Part shown: positions 52,315 to 61,629 of the stretch, in pieces
How the letters are laid out: each line of letters starts with the position of its first letter
Numbering within the stretch: the stretch's first letter is position 1
DNA from: Drouetiella hepatica Uher 2000/2452
GTDB lineage: Bacteria; Cyanobacteriota; Cyanobacteriia; Elainellales; Elainellaceae
DNA: 64,000 nucleotides
Assembly (NCBI GenBank): GCA_019359505.1
Contig: JAHHHD010000007.1
Location: 62,001 to 126,000 of the forward strand
Direction: 5' to 3'
Position numbers and translations under genes: made by a program
The notes under the pieces: model-generated
Database searches by the model: none
The model's input: only the letters and a program-made list of their open reading frames with translations
Told to the model about the DNA's origin: nothing

Positions 52315-52419
52315 TTAGTAGATCGCAACCCAAAAACCCAAAGAGTTGATTTTCAAAGGCGCGAAGCGCCTTTGAAAATCAACTCTTTAGAGAATCAACG
52401 AGCATTTGCGATCTGCTAA
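52315..52419. repeat. 105-bp MITE-like element with nested palindrome
   Basis: Outer arms TTAGTAGATCGCAA and TTGCGATCTGCTAA pair with one mismatch. Inside is a perfect 23-bp inverted repeat (52340-52362 and 52366-52388) with a GAA triloop. No coding sequence fits. The structure resembles a small non-autonomous transposable element. Confidence 0.8.
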
Positions 52420-52629
52420 TTATTATGGCTATTTCTTTTGAATGGCTAAATCTTTACAAAGCTCTGGGCTACTCTGTGAAGATTCGTCCCATCAGCTGCC
52501 CAACATCTAGCCGATCGAATCTCTAGCACAGGACAATTTAGTTGCATAACTCTAGCTTGCATAACTGCATGTCCAGTGGGAACGTTAGTGAATATCGCTG
52601 CTGACCCCAATTGAGCGAGGAATCAGGTT
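52420..52629. other. Upstream region of the GT2 gene
   Basis: About 210 bp between the MITE-like element and the glycosyltransferase gene. Nothing else is seen except a GCGAGGAATCAGG ribosome-binding region before the TTG start. Confidence 0.4.
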
Positions 52630-53850
52630 TTGTCAATCCATTCATCTGGAGTTCTGCTAACTCAGATCGTGCTGCTGGCGATCGCCCTGCTTCTACTGAT
52701 CCCAATTGCTGTCTTGCTTGTAGAATGCCTTGCGGCTCTGCTCCCTAGCCGTCGCCAAACGGTTAGTCCCATCTCCCGCCCCAGAACCGCTATCTTGGTT
52801 CCAGCCCACAACGAGGCGATCGGGATTCAGCCTGTCTTGGCTGGACTCATGGCGCAATTGACAGAGCGCGATCGCCTTGTCGTTGTTGCCGATAACTGCA
52901 CAGACGAAACGGCAGCTATTGCCCGTTCGACCGGAGCGATCGTCATTGAGCGTCAGGATGGCGATCGCCGGGGCAAAGGCTATGCCCTGGACTATGGCAT
53001 CAATTATCTCGCTGCCGATCCGCCAGATATCGTGACGATTGCCGATGCTGACTGCCTAGTGCAACCCGGCAGTTTGGCTAAGATCGCAGATTGGGCAATG
53101 GCAACCAATCGCCCAGTTCAGGCACTTTACCTGATGGAACGCCCGGCACAGCCTCAGCCCAAGGATGCAGTTTCGGCGTTTGCCTTCAGGGTCAAAAACC
53201 TAGTGCGTCCTAGAGGACTCGATCGTCTGGGTTTCCCCTGCTTGCTGACAGGGACAGGCATGGCGTTTCCCTGGGCGCTGCTGCGCGACGTGAAGCTGGC
53301 AAGCAGCAACATTGTTGAAGATATGCAGCTTGGAATTGATTTGGCGATCGCGGGCACCCCACCTCTCTTTTGTGGAGAGGCACAAGTCACAGGGCTGCTG
53401 CCTCAGCAAAACAAAGCCGCCACCAGCCAGAGAACTCGCTGGGAGCATGGGCATCTCCAAACGTTGCTCACTCAAGTGCCCCGCTTAGTTAAACTCGCGC
53501 TTCAGCAAAGGCGGCTGGATGTGTTGGCGATCGCCCTTGATCTATCGGTGCCGCCGCTTTCGCTCTTAGTCATGTTCTGGCTTGCAACCGCTTGCCTAAC
53601 TGCGCTAGTGGGTTTCGTAGGAATCACCTGGCTCCCAGCGCTAGCTCTAGGGGGCGAAGGCATCTTGCTACTGACGGCAATTTTGGTTGCCTGGGCAAAG
53701 TTTGGTCGCGCCGAGTTGCCTATTCAAACCTTGCTCGCAGTTCCGCTGTATGTGCTGTGGAAAATTCCGCTCTATTTCGCATTTCTGGTTCGTCCCCAAA
53801 CAAAGTGGGTTCGCACCGATCGTGATCCCGTAGATGCTCCAAAACTCTAA
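52630..53850 (+). CDS. Membrane-bound family 2 glycosyltransferase
   Basis: The 406-residue protein has an N-terminal membrane helix (VLLTQIVLLAIALLLLIPIAV), a GT-A catalytic domain and two or three C-terminal helices. The catalytic domain shows AILVPAHNEA, VVADNCTDETA, ADADCLVQPG, EDMQLGIDLA and a QRTRWEHGH motif like the Q(R/Q)xRW of processive synthases. The C-terminal helices lie near residues 300-400 (LSLLVMFWLATACLTALV). It is therefore related to cellulose synthase- and hyaluronan synthase-like enzymes. The product is unknown. The start is TTG at 52630; no nearby ATG would keep the first helix. Confidence 0.88.
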   Translation: MSIHSSGVLLTQIVLLAIALLLLIPIAVLLVECLAALLPSRRQTVSPISRPRTAILVPAHNEAIGIQPVLAGLMAQLTERDRLVVVADNCTDETAAIARSTGAIVIERQDGDRRGKGYALDYGINYLAADPPDIVTIADADCLVQPGSLAKIADWAMATNRPVQALYLMERPAQPQPKDAVSAFAFRVKNLVRPRGLDRLGFPCLLTGTGMAFPWALLRDVKLASSNIVEDMQLGIDLAIAGTPPLFCGEAQVTGLLPQQNKAATSQRTRWEHGHLQTLLTQVPRLVKLALQQRRLDVLAIALDLSVPPLSLLVMFWLATACLTALVGFVGITWLPALALGGEGILLLTAILVAWAKFGRAELPIQTLLAVPLYVLWKIPLYFAFLVRPQTKWVRTDRDPVDAPKL

Positions 53851-54054
53851 TTGGGGTCTTTACAGCCTCCCTAACAATACTGGAATAAATGTGAAGGCTA
53901 AATAAAAGCTTTGTCCTTATCTAGGTATTGTGTCTAAGAGATTAGCTAGGATGTCTGGGACTCGTCTGAGTTTGATGACTTGTCTATCTGACAGCCCGAT
54001 GAGTTTAGAATGACCTATCTTGTTGGTTCGTTTGCTATCAAATAGAGGATTGCG
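53851..54054. other. Upstream region of the rfb genes
   Basis: A 204-bp AT-rich gap before rfbC that probably contains its promoter. No repeat or gene is visible. Confidence 0.4.
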
Positions 54055-54600
54055 ATGAATATTACCCCAACTGAGATTTCTGAAGTTTTAATCATTGAAC
54101 CCCGTGTTTTTTCAGATCATCGAGGTTTCTTTTTTGAAAGCTTCAATGAGCAACTCTTTAGGGATAAAACAGAGCTAGACGTTCGTTTTGTTCAAGACAA
54201 TCACTCTTGTTCAGCGCGCCATGTGCTGCGGGGTTTGCACTATCAGATTCAGCAGCCGCAAGGCAAGTTGGTGCGCGTGGTTTCAGGGGCTATCTTTGAT
54301 GTCGCCGTAGATTTACGAAAAAGTTCTCCTACGTTTGGACAGTGGGTTGGCTATGAGCTAAGTGCTGAAAACAAACGTCAGCTCTGGGTTCCAGCTGGGT
54401 TTGCCCACGGATTCCTGGCGCTGGACGATCGCACCGAGGTGTTGTACAAAACAACCGATTATTACGCCCCCGCCCATGAACGGTGCCTGCTATGGAATGA
54501 TCCAGAATTGGCGATCGCCTGGCCACTTGACGCTGAACCTGTGCTAACGGCTAAAGATCAGGCAGGTCAACCCTTGAAAACAGCTGACATTTTTGAGTAA
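54055..54600 (+). CDS. rfbC: dTDP-4-dehydrorhamnose 3,5-epimerase
   Basis: RfbC/RmlC performs the third step of dTDP-L-rhamnose synthesis. The 181-residue cupin protein begins IEPRVFSDHRGFFFESF. The catalytic His is in VLRGLHYQIQ (near residue 62) and the conserved tyrosine is in TDYYAP. PAGFAHGFLAL is the other hallmark. The GT2 and rfbD genes surround it, consistent with supply of rhamnose to a surface polysaccharide. The gap to rfbD is 207 bp and carries tandem repeats. Confidence 0.96.
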   Translation: MNITPTEISEVLIIEPRVFSDHRGFFFESFNEQLFRDKTELDVRFVQDNHSCSARHVLRGLHYQIQQPQGKLVRVVSGAIFDVAVDLRKSSPTFGQWVGYELSAENKRQLWVPAGFAHGFLALDDRTEVLYKTTDYYAPAHERCLLWNDPELAIAWPLDAEPVLTAKDQAGQPLKTADIFE

Positions 54601-54706
54601 TCCGCTTACCGGGTTAGCGCGAAACCCTCCCAGGACGAACATGGCGACGTTTAGAAAGATGTTTAGAAAAATGAAGTGCTAAGTCGAGAACTCTAGACGG
54701 CATGGT

Positions 54707-54754
54707 TTTCTACACTTCAAGATTTCTACACTTCAAGATTTCTACACTCCAAGA
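54707..54754. repeat. Three 16-bp tandem repeats between rfbC and rfbD
   Basis: Three consecutive copies of TTTCTACACTTCAAGA (the third with one change) lie 54 bp before the rfbD start. The region may be a repeat-length polymorphism or a regulatory array. No known binding-site class is recognised. Confidence 0.85.
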
Positions 54755-54807
54755 AATATCAGATTTAGGGCTTACTAAATGATTTGTGAATAGGGGAGGG
54801 AATAAGC

Positions 54808-55716
54808 ATGAGGCGCATCTTATTAATAGGCGGAGGAGGGCAAGTTGGGCAAGAGCTGCAAACATCGCTGATGCCCCTAGGCAAAGTGATCAGCGTCACC
54901 CGTGATGACCTAGATCTAACTCAAAGCGATCGCATTCGCCAGGTGATTCAAACCGCCCAGCCTGACCTGATTGTGAATGCTGCTGCCTACACGGCAGTAG
55001 ACAAAGCCGAATCAGAGATGGATTTGGCAAAATCGATCAACGCCGCAGCGCCCACCGTTATGGCGGAAACAGCTCAACAGCTTGGCGCTAGCCTCATCCA
55101 TATTTCTACAGACTACGTGTTCGACGGTCGCAAAAACACGCCTTACACCGAATTGGATACCCCTAATCCAATCGGCGCTTACGGCAAGTCCAAGCTGTTG
55201 GGCGAGGAGGGCATTCGGCAGGTGGGCGATCGCTCTCCTAATTTCCGCTATGCGATTCTGCGCACCGCCTGGGTCTACGGCTCTCAAGGCAAGGGCAACT
55301 TTGCCAAAACCATGCTGCGGCTTGGAGCCGATCGCCCAGAAGTGCGGGTGGTTGCCGATCAGGTGGGCACACCGACCTGGTCAACTGAAATTGCTAAAGC
55401 GATCGCCGCTCTCTCACCGCATTTTCTAGACGCTGCTGCCCCCAGCGGCATTTATCACTTTACGAACAGCGGCATTACAAGCTGGTATGACTTTGCGGTT
55501 GCCATCTTTGAAGAAGCTGAGGCGATCGGCTTTCCGCTGAAGCTAGAACGCGTGGTGCCTATCACCACTGCCGAATATCCCACCCCGACTCAGCGCCCAG
55601 CCTATTCGGCACTAGCCTGCCAGAAAATATCTGCGATCTTGCAGACCTCTCCGCCCCAATGGCGACAGAGCCTCCGTCAAATGCTCACTGAACTTTATTC
55701 ATTGACCTACTTATGA
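54808..55716 (+). CDS. rfbD: dTDP-4-dehydrorhamnose reductase
   Basis: RfbD/RmlD catalyses the last step, NAD(P)H-dependent reduction to dTDP-L-rhamnose. The 302-residue short-chain dehydrogenase has the nucleotide motif LIGGGGQVGQEL, NAAAYTAVDKAES, the catalytic ISTDYVFDG and the Tyr-Lys pair in PIGAYGKSKLLGE. The ATG follows AGGGGAGGGA, a strong ribosome-binding site. Its stop codon overlaps the start of rfbA by four bases. Confidence 0.96.
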   Translation: MRRILLIGGGGQVGQELQTSLMPLGKVISVTRDDLDLTQSDRIRQVIQTAQPDLIVNAAAYTAVDKAESEMDLAKSINAAAPTVMAETAQQLGASLIHISTDYVFDGRKNTPYTELDTPNPIGAYGKSKLLGEEGIRQVGDRSPNFRYAILRTAWVYGSQGKGNFAKTMLRLGADRPEVRVVADQVGTPTWSTEIAKAIAALSPHFLDAAAPSGIYHFTNSGITSWYDFAVAIFEEAEAIGFPLKLERVVPITTAEYPTPTQRPAYSALACQKISAILQTSPPQWRQSLRQMLTELYSLTYL

Positions 55717-56786
55717 AAGCAATCATCCTCTCTGGCGGTAAGGGAACTCGTCTCCGCCCGTTGACCCATACTGGCGCAAAGCAGCTTGTTCCGGTCGCTA
55801 ACAAGCCGATTCTTTGGTATGGTATCGAATCGATCGTGGAAGCCGGAATTACCGATATTGGCATCATTATTAGCCCCGAAACGGGTGAAGAGGTACAGGC
55901 AAAAACGGGAGATGGCAGTCAATTTGGCGCGAATATCACCTACATTCTTCAAGAAAAGCCTGCGGGTCTGGCTCATGCCGTCAAAGTAGCACAGCCATTC
56001 TTAGAAGATTCATCTTTTGTGATGTATCTAGGCGATAACTTGGTGCAAAGTGAACTGGCGCTGTTTCTAGAACAGTTTTCTACCCGCAGCCTTGATGCCC
56101 TTACCTTGCTCTGTCCCGTGCCCAATCCCAGCGCTTTTGGGGTTGCCAAAGTGGATGAAAATGGCAAACTGCTCCAGCTTGTGGAAAAACCTAAAGATCC
56201 GCCCTCTAACCTGGCGTTGGTCGGTATCTATATCTTTACGCCCGTAATTCATGATGCGATCGCCGCTATTCAGCCCTCTGCCAGAGGTGAGCTAGAAATC
56301 ACAGATGCCATCCAAACGCTGATCGATTGGCAAAAACCTGTGGAAGCCCGCCAGATTCGCGGCTGGTGGCTAGACACCGGAAAGAAAGATGATCTGTTGG
56401 AAGCCAATCGGGTAATTCTGGACACCTGCCTAGAGTCTTCTATTCAGGGCGATGTTGATGCCGACAGCCAGATTATCGGGCGAGTGCAAATCGGTGAAGG
56501 TTCCAAAGTCTTGAACTGCACGATTCGAGGTCCTGTAACGATCGGCAAAAACTGCTATCTAGAAAACTGTTTCATTGGACCTTACAGCAGCGTTGCCGAC
56601 GAAGTAACTCTGATTGAAACAGATTTAGAACATAGCGTAATTTTGAAGGGCGCTAAAGTCGAAGGCATTCATAAGCGGATTGTGGATAGCGTCATTGGAC
56701 AGCGTGCCTATCTCAAAGAAGCACCCAGACGACCCAAAGCGTTTCGGTTCATGATTGGGGATGATTGCCAGATAGAGGTAGTGTAG
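55713..56786 (+). CDS. rfbA: Glucose-1-phosphate thymidylyltransferase, long form
   Basis: RfbA makes dTDP-glucose, the first step of the pathway. The 357-residue protein has the nucleotidyltransferase signature ILSGGKGTRLRPLTH at the N-terminus. A left-handed beta-helix occupies about residues 240-350 (VDADSQIIGRVQIGEGSKV). This makes it the long type rather than the 290-residue E. coli form. The four-base overlap with rfbD means coupled translation. The rfbB dehydratase (second step) is not in the window. Confidence 0.94.
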   Translation: MKAIILSGGKGTRLRPLTHTGAKQLVPVANKPILWYGIESIVEAGITDIGIIISPETGEEVQAKTGDGSQFGANITYILQEKPAGLAHAVKVAQPFLEDSSFVMYLGDNLVQSELALFLEQFSTRSLDALTLLCPVPNPSAFGVAKVDENGKLLQLVEKPKDPPSNLALVGIYIFTPVIHDAIAAIQPSARGELEITDAIQTLIDWQKPVEARQIRGWWLDTGKKDDLLEANRVILDTCLESSIQGDVDADSQIIGRVQIGEGSKVLNCTIRGPVTIGKNCYLENCFIGPYSSVADEVTLIETDLEHSVILKGAKVEGIHKRIVDSVIGQRAYLKEAPRRPKAFRFMIGDDCQIEVV

Positions 56787-56828
56787 CCACAATTCAAATC
56801 GCCTGTTTTTTAGAGAGAAGGAGTCTTT

Positions 56829-56858
56829 AAAGAGAGGAAGCGATCGCTTCCTCTCTTT
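56829..56858. terminator. Perfect 30-bp palindrome after rfbA
   Basis: Arms AAAGAGAGGAAGCGA and TCGCTTCCTCTCTTT meet without a spacer around a GCGATCGC (HIP1) centre. In RNA it would form a strong hairpin, 43 bp after the rfbA stop. Confidence 0.7.
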
Positions 56859-56907
56859 GCTTCAGTGTTTTACCCACTTCCCGCTTTTTTAGAAAAGTAA
56901 TCGCACT

Positions 56908-57000
56908 GTGGCTGTAGTCGCAGCGGTTAAGACCGGGACATTTTTGAGGGCGCGCAGAGCGCGCCCTCAAAAATGTCCTAAGCTCCATGATTACAGCCAT
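56908..57000. repeat. MITE-like element A1 with palindromic core
   Basis: Outer arms GTGGCTGTA and TACAGCCAT flank a core with a perfect 20-bp palindrome (56936-56955 and 56959-56978, loop AGA). Inner flanks read CGGTTAAGACCGGGACA on the left and TGTCCTAAGC on the right. The flanks resemble those of the element at 60724-60818, so both seem to belong to one family. Confidence 0.8.
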
Positions 57001-57042
57001 ACCATAATGAAATAAAGATCCAGCGCTGAAATCTCTTGACCT

Positions 57043-57624
57043 ATGACTTACACCCCAAAAATCATCGCCTTCGCAGGCAGCACTCGCACCGATTCCTACA
57101 ACAAAAAGCTGGTTCAGGTTGCCGCAACCGGAGCCAGAGCCGCAGGTGCCGAGGTGACCTACGTTGATCTACGAGACTTGCCCATGCCGCTATTTGATGA
57201 AGATTTGGAGGCTGAAGCTGGAATACCTGCCAACGCACGCGAGTTCAAGAAGCTGCTCAAGTCCCATGATGGGATACTAATCGCCTCACCAGAGTACAAC
57301 AGCTCCATCACCCCTGTTTTGAAAAATGCGATCGACTGGGCTTCTCGACCCGAACCCAATGAATCTGGACTAGCGGCATTTGTGGACAAAGTAGCCGCCA
57401 TCATGAGTACCTCTCCCGGAGCGCTGGGCGGTCTGCGGGGGCTGGTGCCGCTACGGATGCTGCTAGGAAACATCAGAGTTTTAGTGCTGCCTGATCAGGT
57501 CGCAATCCCAAAAGCCCATGAAGCATTTGATGCAGACGGCAGGCTGAACGATCCTAAACAGCAGGAGTCAGTCGAGCTTTTGGGCAGAAGAGTCGCGACC
57601 ATTCTGGCGAAGCTCAATGCCTAG
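57043..57624 (+). CDS. NAD(P)H-dependent FMN reductase
   Basis: The 193-residue flavoprotein belongs to the NADPH-dependent FMN reductase family. The FMN-phosphate loop AFAGSTRTDSYNKKLVQ is at the N-terminus and the conserved SPEYNSSITPVLKNAIDW lies near residue 85. It transfers electrons from NAD(P)H to flavin or quinone-type acceptors. Adjacent genes give no clue to its partner. It is convergent with the aldolase gene. Confidence 0.9.
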   Translation: MTYTPKIIAFAGSTRTDSYNKKLVQVAATGARAAGAEVTYVDLRDLPMPLFDEDLEAEAGIPANAREFKKLLKSHDGILIASPEYNSSITPVLKNAIDWASRPEPNESGLAAFVDKVAAIMSTSPGALGGLRGLVPLRMLLGNIRVLVLPDQVAIPKAHEAFDADGRLNDPKQQESVELLGRRVATILAKLNA

Positions 57625-57654
57625 GAACCGAAAAAATAGCGCTTGGCTCAAGTC

Positions 57655-57698
57655 AAATTTTCGGGAAGAGGTAAGGAGAACCCCTCCCCGAAAAATTT
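57655..57698. terminator. Hairpin between FMN reductase and aldolase genes
   Basis: AAATTTTCGGGAAGAGG pairs with its near complement ending in CCCCGAAAAATTT across the 95-bp convergent gap. It could stop transcription from either side. Confidence 0.65.
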
Positions 57699-57718
57699 AT
57701 ACCTAGACTAAGTCCTCC

Positions 57719-58738
57719 CTACTTCTCCATGCCACTGTCATATTGACCTAACGCAGCCGCACTATTACACTGCGCCCGATGATAGAGAGCTTTCTGGGCA
57801 GCAGCAACGTTGGCATCCTCACCCATCCAGGTCTGCATTGCCGCCTGCTGAAGTGCCCGACCGTAGGAAAAAGTCAGCGCCCAGGGCAACTCTCCCGCAA
57901 AGATCTGATTCATGGCATTGAGGTGAGCGGTTGCCGTCTCGTCAGCCTGACCGCCCGACAGGAAGGCACAGCCCGGAACCGATGCCGGAACAGCGTCTAG
58001 CAAGCACTTCACAGTTGCCTTGGCTACCGCTTCAATGCTTCCCTGTTCAGGGCAGTCAACTCCAGAGATCACCATACTCGGCTTCAAGATCATCTGATCT
58101 AGGTCAATCCCAGCACGATAGAGCTGCTCAAACACAACGTTGAGAACTTCCTGATGCACCTCGAAGCTGCGCTCCAAGGTGTGATCCCCATCCATCAGCA
58201 CTTCCGGCTCAACGATCGGCACTAGCCCTCCGTCCTGACACAGCGCCGCATACCGAGCCAGCGCATGGGCATTGGCTTCAATACAGCGACTAGAGGGAAT
58301 CTGCTGACCGATCGTGATCACCGCCCGCCACTTGGCAAACCGTGCGCCCATTTTGTAATACTCGGTGATGCGATCGCGCAGTCCGTCTAAGCCTTCCGTC
58401 ACTAGCTCATGGGGCGACTTTGCTAAAGGCTTTGCGCCTTCATCCAGCTTGATCCCCGGCAAAATTCCGGCATCGGTCAACAGCTGAGGAAAAGGAATTC
58501 CCGATTTTGTCGATTGCCGAATAGTTTCATCAAACAAAATCACGCCGCTGAAAAACTGATTAATACCGGGTGCCGTGAATAGCATCTCCCGATAAGCCCG
58601 CCGCATCTCTTCTGTAGTAGGAATCCCTAACTGCTGAAATCGCTTGTTGGCGGTGCTAAAACTTTCATCCGCCGCCAAAATTCCTTTGCCTTGAGCGATC
58701 ATTGCCTGTGCGGTAGCCTTAAGCTCGTTTGCGTCCAT
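57719..58738 (-). CDS. Class I fructose-bisphosphate aldolase
   Basis: This is a Schiff-base aldolase of glycolysis and the Calvin cycle, 339 residues. The family motifs are clear: GKGILAADESFSTANKRF at the N-terminus, GARFAKWRAVI, VEPEVLMDGDH, the Schiff-base Lys in MILKPSMVISG, and FLSGGQADE. The C-terminal region LYHRAQCNSAA matches plant-like class I enzymes. Cyanobacteria usually also have the class II enzyme, so this is likely the second isoform. The start ATG is followed at once by conserved sequence. Confidence 0.96.
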   Translation of the reverse strand: MDANELKATAQAMIAQGKGILAADESFSTANKRFQQLGIPTTEEMRRAYREMLFTAPGINQFFSGVILFDETIRQSTKSGIPFPQLLTDAGILPGIKLDEGAKPLAKSPHELVTEGLDGLRDRITEYYKMGARFAKWRAVITIGQQIPSSRCIEANAHALARYAALCQDGGLVPIVEPEVLMDGDHTLERSFEVHQEVLNVVFEQLYRAGIDLDQMILKPSMVISGVDCPEQGSIEAVAKATVKCLLDAVPASVPGCAFLSGGQADETATAHLNAMNQIFAGELPWALTFSYGRALQQAAMQTWMGEDANVAAAQKALYHRAQCNSAAALGQYDSGMEK

Positions 58739-59089
58739 GACCCAAATATCTCCTTGGCGTGATTAATACGGGACTTTTTCTACCCGAATGCGGCTGTACT
58801 GGTTTTACTTTACTTGAAGCCTCTACTTTCTTGAGACCCCTACTTTAAGGCAGTGTAGCCGTTTCTCAAGAGCTGCCTGCTCAAGTATGGTGCTACGCGC
58901 TTAGATCCAATGAGGTATTTTTTGAGAGCCGCGCGGAGCGAGGCTCTCAAAAAATACTTTGTCCTAACTCAATTACATAGCGCTAGGCATGGGTGTTCAA
59001 GTAGGGCTGCTGCTTGAGAGCATCGCTGCTCATACTTCCTATAATGAGAGACTAGGGTTAATGAGAGATTAGAGTCAAAAATTTTAAGC
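58739..59089. other. Divergent region between the aldolase and prfC
   Basis: This 351-bp gap carries a palindrome at 58915-58957 and an imperfect CGGCTGTACTG/CAGTGTAGCCG pair (about 58791-58862). These may be remnants of repeats. Promoters for both genes must lie here. Confidence 0.5.
58915..58957. repeat. Perfect 16-bp palindrome with TTTTTTGAGAG arms
   Basis: Arms GTATTTTTTGAGAGCC and GGCTCTCAAAAAATAC flank an 11-base GC-rich loop. It is identical over the TATTTTTTGAGAG part to the palindrome at 60844-60900. Confidence 0.9.
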
Positions 59090-60718
59090 ATGTCTATAGA
59101 ACTCCAGGAAGATTTGGCGATCGCCGTTGAGAAACGCCGCAACTTTGCAATTATTTCTCACCCCGATGCCGGAAAAACCACGCTGACGGAAAAGCTGCTG
59201 CTATATGGGGGTGCCATCCATGAGGCAGGAGCCGTCAAGGCGCGGCGGGCACAGCGGCATGTCACCTCGGACTGGATGGCAATGGAGCAGCAGCGGGGCA
59301 TCTCCATTACCTCAACCGTGCTGCAATTTCAATACGATGGCTATTGGATTAATTTGCTAGATACCCCCGGACACCAGGACTTTAGTGAAGACACCTACCG
59401 TACCCTCGCCGCTGCCGACAATGCGGTCATGCTGGAAGATGCGGCAAAAGGGCTAGAGCCACAAACGCGCAAGCTGTTTGAGGTCTGCCGGATGCGCGGT
59501 ATTCCCATCTTCACCTTTTTCAATAAGCTCGATCGCCCCGGACGTGACCCCTTTGATCTGATGGATGAGATTGAAAAGGAGCTAGACCTGAAGACCTATG
59601 CGGTCAACTGGCCAATTGGCATAGGCGATCGCTTCAAGGGTGTGTTCGATCGGCGCACGCAGCAAATTCACCTGTTTGAACGTAGCGCTCACGGCAGTCG
59701 GGAGGCAATCGATACAGTCGTAGATCTGGGCGATCCCCGGATTGAGGACTTATTAGAGCAAGATCTCTACTACAAGCTGAAGGAAGATCTGGAGCTGCTG
59801 GATGGTGTGTGCGATGAATTTGACGCCGATTTAGTCCATCAGGGCAAAATGACCCCGGTATTTTTTGGCAGCGCCATGACCAACTTTGGGGTAGAGCCTT
59901 TCCTCAACTCGTTTCTAGACTACGCGCTAAAGCCCGGTTCACGACGCAGTACCCTAGGTGAAATTGAGCCGACGAATCCTGAGTTCTCAGGCTTTGTGTT
60001 CAAGCTGCAAGCTAACATGGACCCCAAGCACCGCGATCGCATTGCCTTTATTCGGGTCTGCTCTGGCAAATTCGAGAAAGACATGGTGGTCAGCCATGCG
60101 CGATCGGGCAAAACTGTACGGCTGTCCCATCCCCAAAAGCTGTTTGGGCAAGATCGAGAGTCTCTGTCGGAAGCCTATCCGGGTGACGTGATTGGCTTGA
60201 ATAATCCGGGGGTGTTTGCGATCGGAGACACCATTTATAACGGCAAAAAGCTGGAATTTGACGGCATTCCCATGTTTTCACCGGAGATATTTGCCTTCCT
60301 CAAGAATCCTAACCCCTCTAAGTTCAAGCAGTTCCGCAAAGGCGTGAGCGAGCTTCGAGAAGAGGGAGCCGTACAAATCATGTACTCGGCAGATGAAGCA
60401 AAGCGCGACCCGATTTTGGCGGCGGTGGGGCAGCTTCAGTTCGAGGTCGTGCAGTTTCGGCTGCTGAATGAATATGGCGTAGAAACGCTGCTTGACCCCC
60501 TCCCCTACAGCGTGGCGCGTTGGGTGGGAGGCGGCTGGGATGCTTTGCAAAAGGTAGGTCGCCTGTTCAACACCACGACCGCCAAAGATAGCTGGGGTCG
60601 CCCAGTACTGCTATTCCGCAATGAGTGGAACTGTCGGCAGGTAGAGGGCGAACATCCATCGCTTCAGCTCAAAACCAGTGCACCCGTCATTTCGGGTCAA
60701 GAGCCGGAATCGATTTAG
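59090..60718 (+). CDS. prfC: Peptide chain release factor 3
   Basis: RF3 is the GTPase that recycles RF1 and RF2 after stop-codon hydrolysis. The 542-residue protein has the GTP-binding P-loop [14 protein letters not shown] (residue ~25), the switch region [27 protein letters not shown] and [10 protein letters not shown]. An EF-Tu-like domain 2 and an RF3-type C-terminal domain ([19 protein letters not shown]) follow. All parts are intact. Confidence 0.97.
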   Translation: MSIELQEDLAIAVEKRRNFAIISHPDAGKTTLTEKLLLYGGAIHEAGAVKARRAQRHVTSDWMAMEQQRGISITSTVLQFQYDGYWINLLDTPGHQDFSEDTYRTLAAADNAVMLEDAAKGLEPQTRKLFEVCRMRGIPIFTFFNKLDRPGRDPFDLMDEIEKELDLKTYAVNWPIGIGDRFKGVFDRRTQQIHLFERSAHGSREAIDTVVDLGDPRIEDLLEQDLYYKLKEDLELLDGVCDEFDADLVHQGKMTPVFFGSAMTNFGVEPFLNSFLDYALKPGSRRSTLGEIEPTNPEFSGFVFKLQANMDPKHRDRIAFIRVCSGKFEKDMVVSHARSGKTVRLSHPQKLFGQDRESLSEAYPGDVIGLNNPGVFAIGDTIYNGKKLEFDGIPMFSPEIFAFLKNPNPSKFKQFRKGVSELREEGAVQIMYSADEAKRDPILAAVGQLQFEVVQFRLLNEYGVETLLDPLPYSVARWVGGGWDALQKVGRLFNTTTAKDSWGRPVLLFRNEWNCRQVEGEHPSLQLKTSAPVISGQEPESI

Positions 60719-60723
60719 CGATC

Positions 60724-60818
60724 TATAGCAGCCGCCAAGGCGCTTAAGACGGGGATGCTTTGGGTGGGAGGCTTCATGCTCCACCCAAAACATCCTAAGC
60801 AAGCTGGCGACAGCCATA
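60724..60818. repeat. MITE-like element A2
   Basis: Ends TATAGCAGCCGCCAAGGCGCTTAAGAC and a near complement (CTAAGC-AAGCTGGCGACAGCCATA) flank an imperfect palindrome (GGATGCTTTGGGTGGGAG with CTCCACCCAAAACATCC). The flanking parts resemble those at 56908-57000 while the core is different. It lies a few bases after prfC. Confidence 0.8.
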
Positions 60819-60843
60819 TCTCATGCCGTTTTAAAGTCTAAGC

Positions 60844-60900
60844 GGGGAGGGTATTTTTTGAGAGCCGCACTTTGCGCAGCTCTCAAAAAATACCCTCCCC
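60844..60900. repeat. Perfect 22-bp palindrome between prfC and ntcA
   Basis: Two exact 22-base arms, starting GGGGAGGG and containing TATTTTTTGAGAGC, flank a 13-base loop. It lies between the convergent prfC and ntcA genes and shares its TTTTTGAGAG part with the palindromes at 5318, 56936 and 58915. Confidence 0.9.
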
Positions 60901-60957
60901 ATAGCTAATTTCAATGAGTATCCTGCAGAAGGGAACTCACTGTCCCCTCTCTGAAGT

Positions 60958-61629
60958 TTAAGTAAACTGCTGGCTTAAGGTGACTGGATTATGAACAGTG
61001 ATTTTTTTCTTGTGAATAGAAATCATGCTGTCCTGGCGCAAGTCGCCCAATAGGCGTGTCACTGTAACCCTCGTGGAGCCGATCGCTTCGGCGATCGCCT
61101 GATGCGATAGCTTCAAATCAATGGTGATGCCATCCACGGTAGGTATGCCAAAATCGCGGCAGAGAATCAGTAAAAAGCTGACTAGGCGCGATCCCATATC
61201 TCGATGCGCCAAAGTTTCAATCATCATCTCAGTCTGTAAGATGCGGGACGAAAGCCCTTGGAGCATCAGCATTGATAGCTCTGGGTTATCTTTGAGCGCT
61301 TTCTCCACATGTTCAATCGGGATAGACAGTAGCTCTGCCTGTGTAAAAGCAACCGCATGGTAAAACCGATCGGCTCGTTGCCCTGTGATCAAAGACAGCA
61401 CGCCAAAAACGCTGTTTTCCCTCAGTAGGGCTACGGTAATTTCCTCACCTGCCTCGTAGACCCTGGAGAGCTTAACCGCCCCTTTAACTAGAAAGTAGAC
61501 GCGTTCGGCTGGATCGCCTGGAAAAAAAATAGTCTTGCCACGCTCATAGGTTTCGACAACGGGTGGAAAGGCACTACCACTAATTTGCCTAAACACGTTT
61601 GCTAATGGTCTATCCTGTGCCACTACCAT
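60958..61629 (-). CDS. ntcA: Global nitrogen regulator NtcA
   Basis: NtcA is the CRP-family activator that responds to 2-oxoglutarate and controls nitrogen assimilation and heterocyst genes. The 223-residue protein has the effector-binding beta-barrel ([22 protein letters not shown]). It also has a dimerisation helix and a C-terminal helix-turn-helix with [25 protein letters not shown]. It is close to identical in style to known NtcA proteins. A matching NtcA-binding site with a -10 element lies about 200 bp upstream on the same strand, so it is probably autoregulated. Confidence 0.97.
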   Translation of the reverse strand: MVVAQDRPLANVFRQISGSAFPPVVETYERGKTIFFPGDPAERVYFLVKGAVKLSRVYEAGEEITVALLRENSVFGVLSLITGQRADRFYHAVAFTQAELLSIPIEHVEKALKDNPELSMLMLQGLSSRILQTEMMIETLAHRDMGSRLVSFLLILCRDFGIPTVDGITIDLKLSHQAIAEAIGSTRVTVTRLLGDLRQDSMISIHKKKITVHNPVTLSQQFT

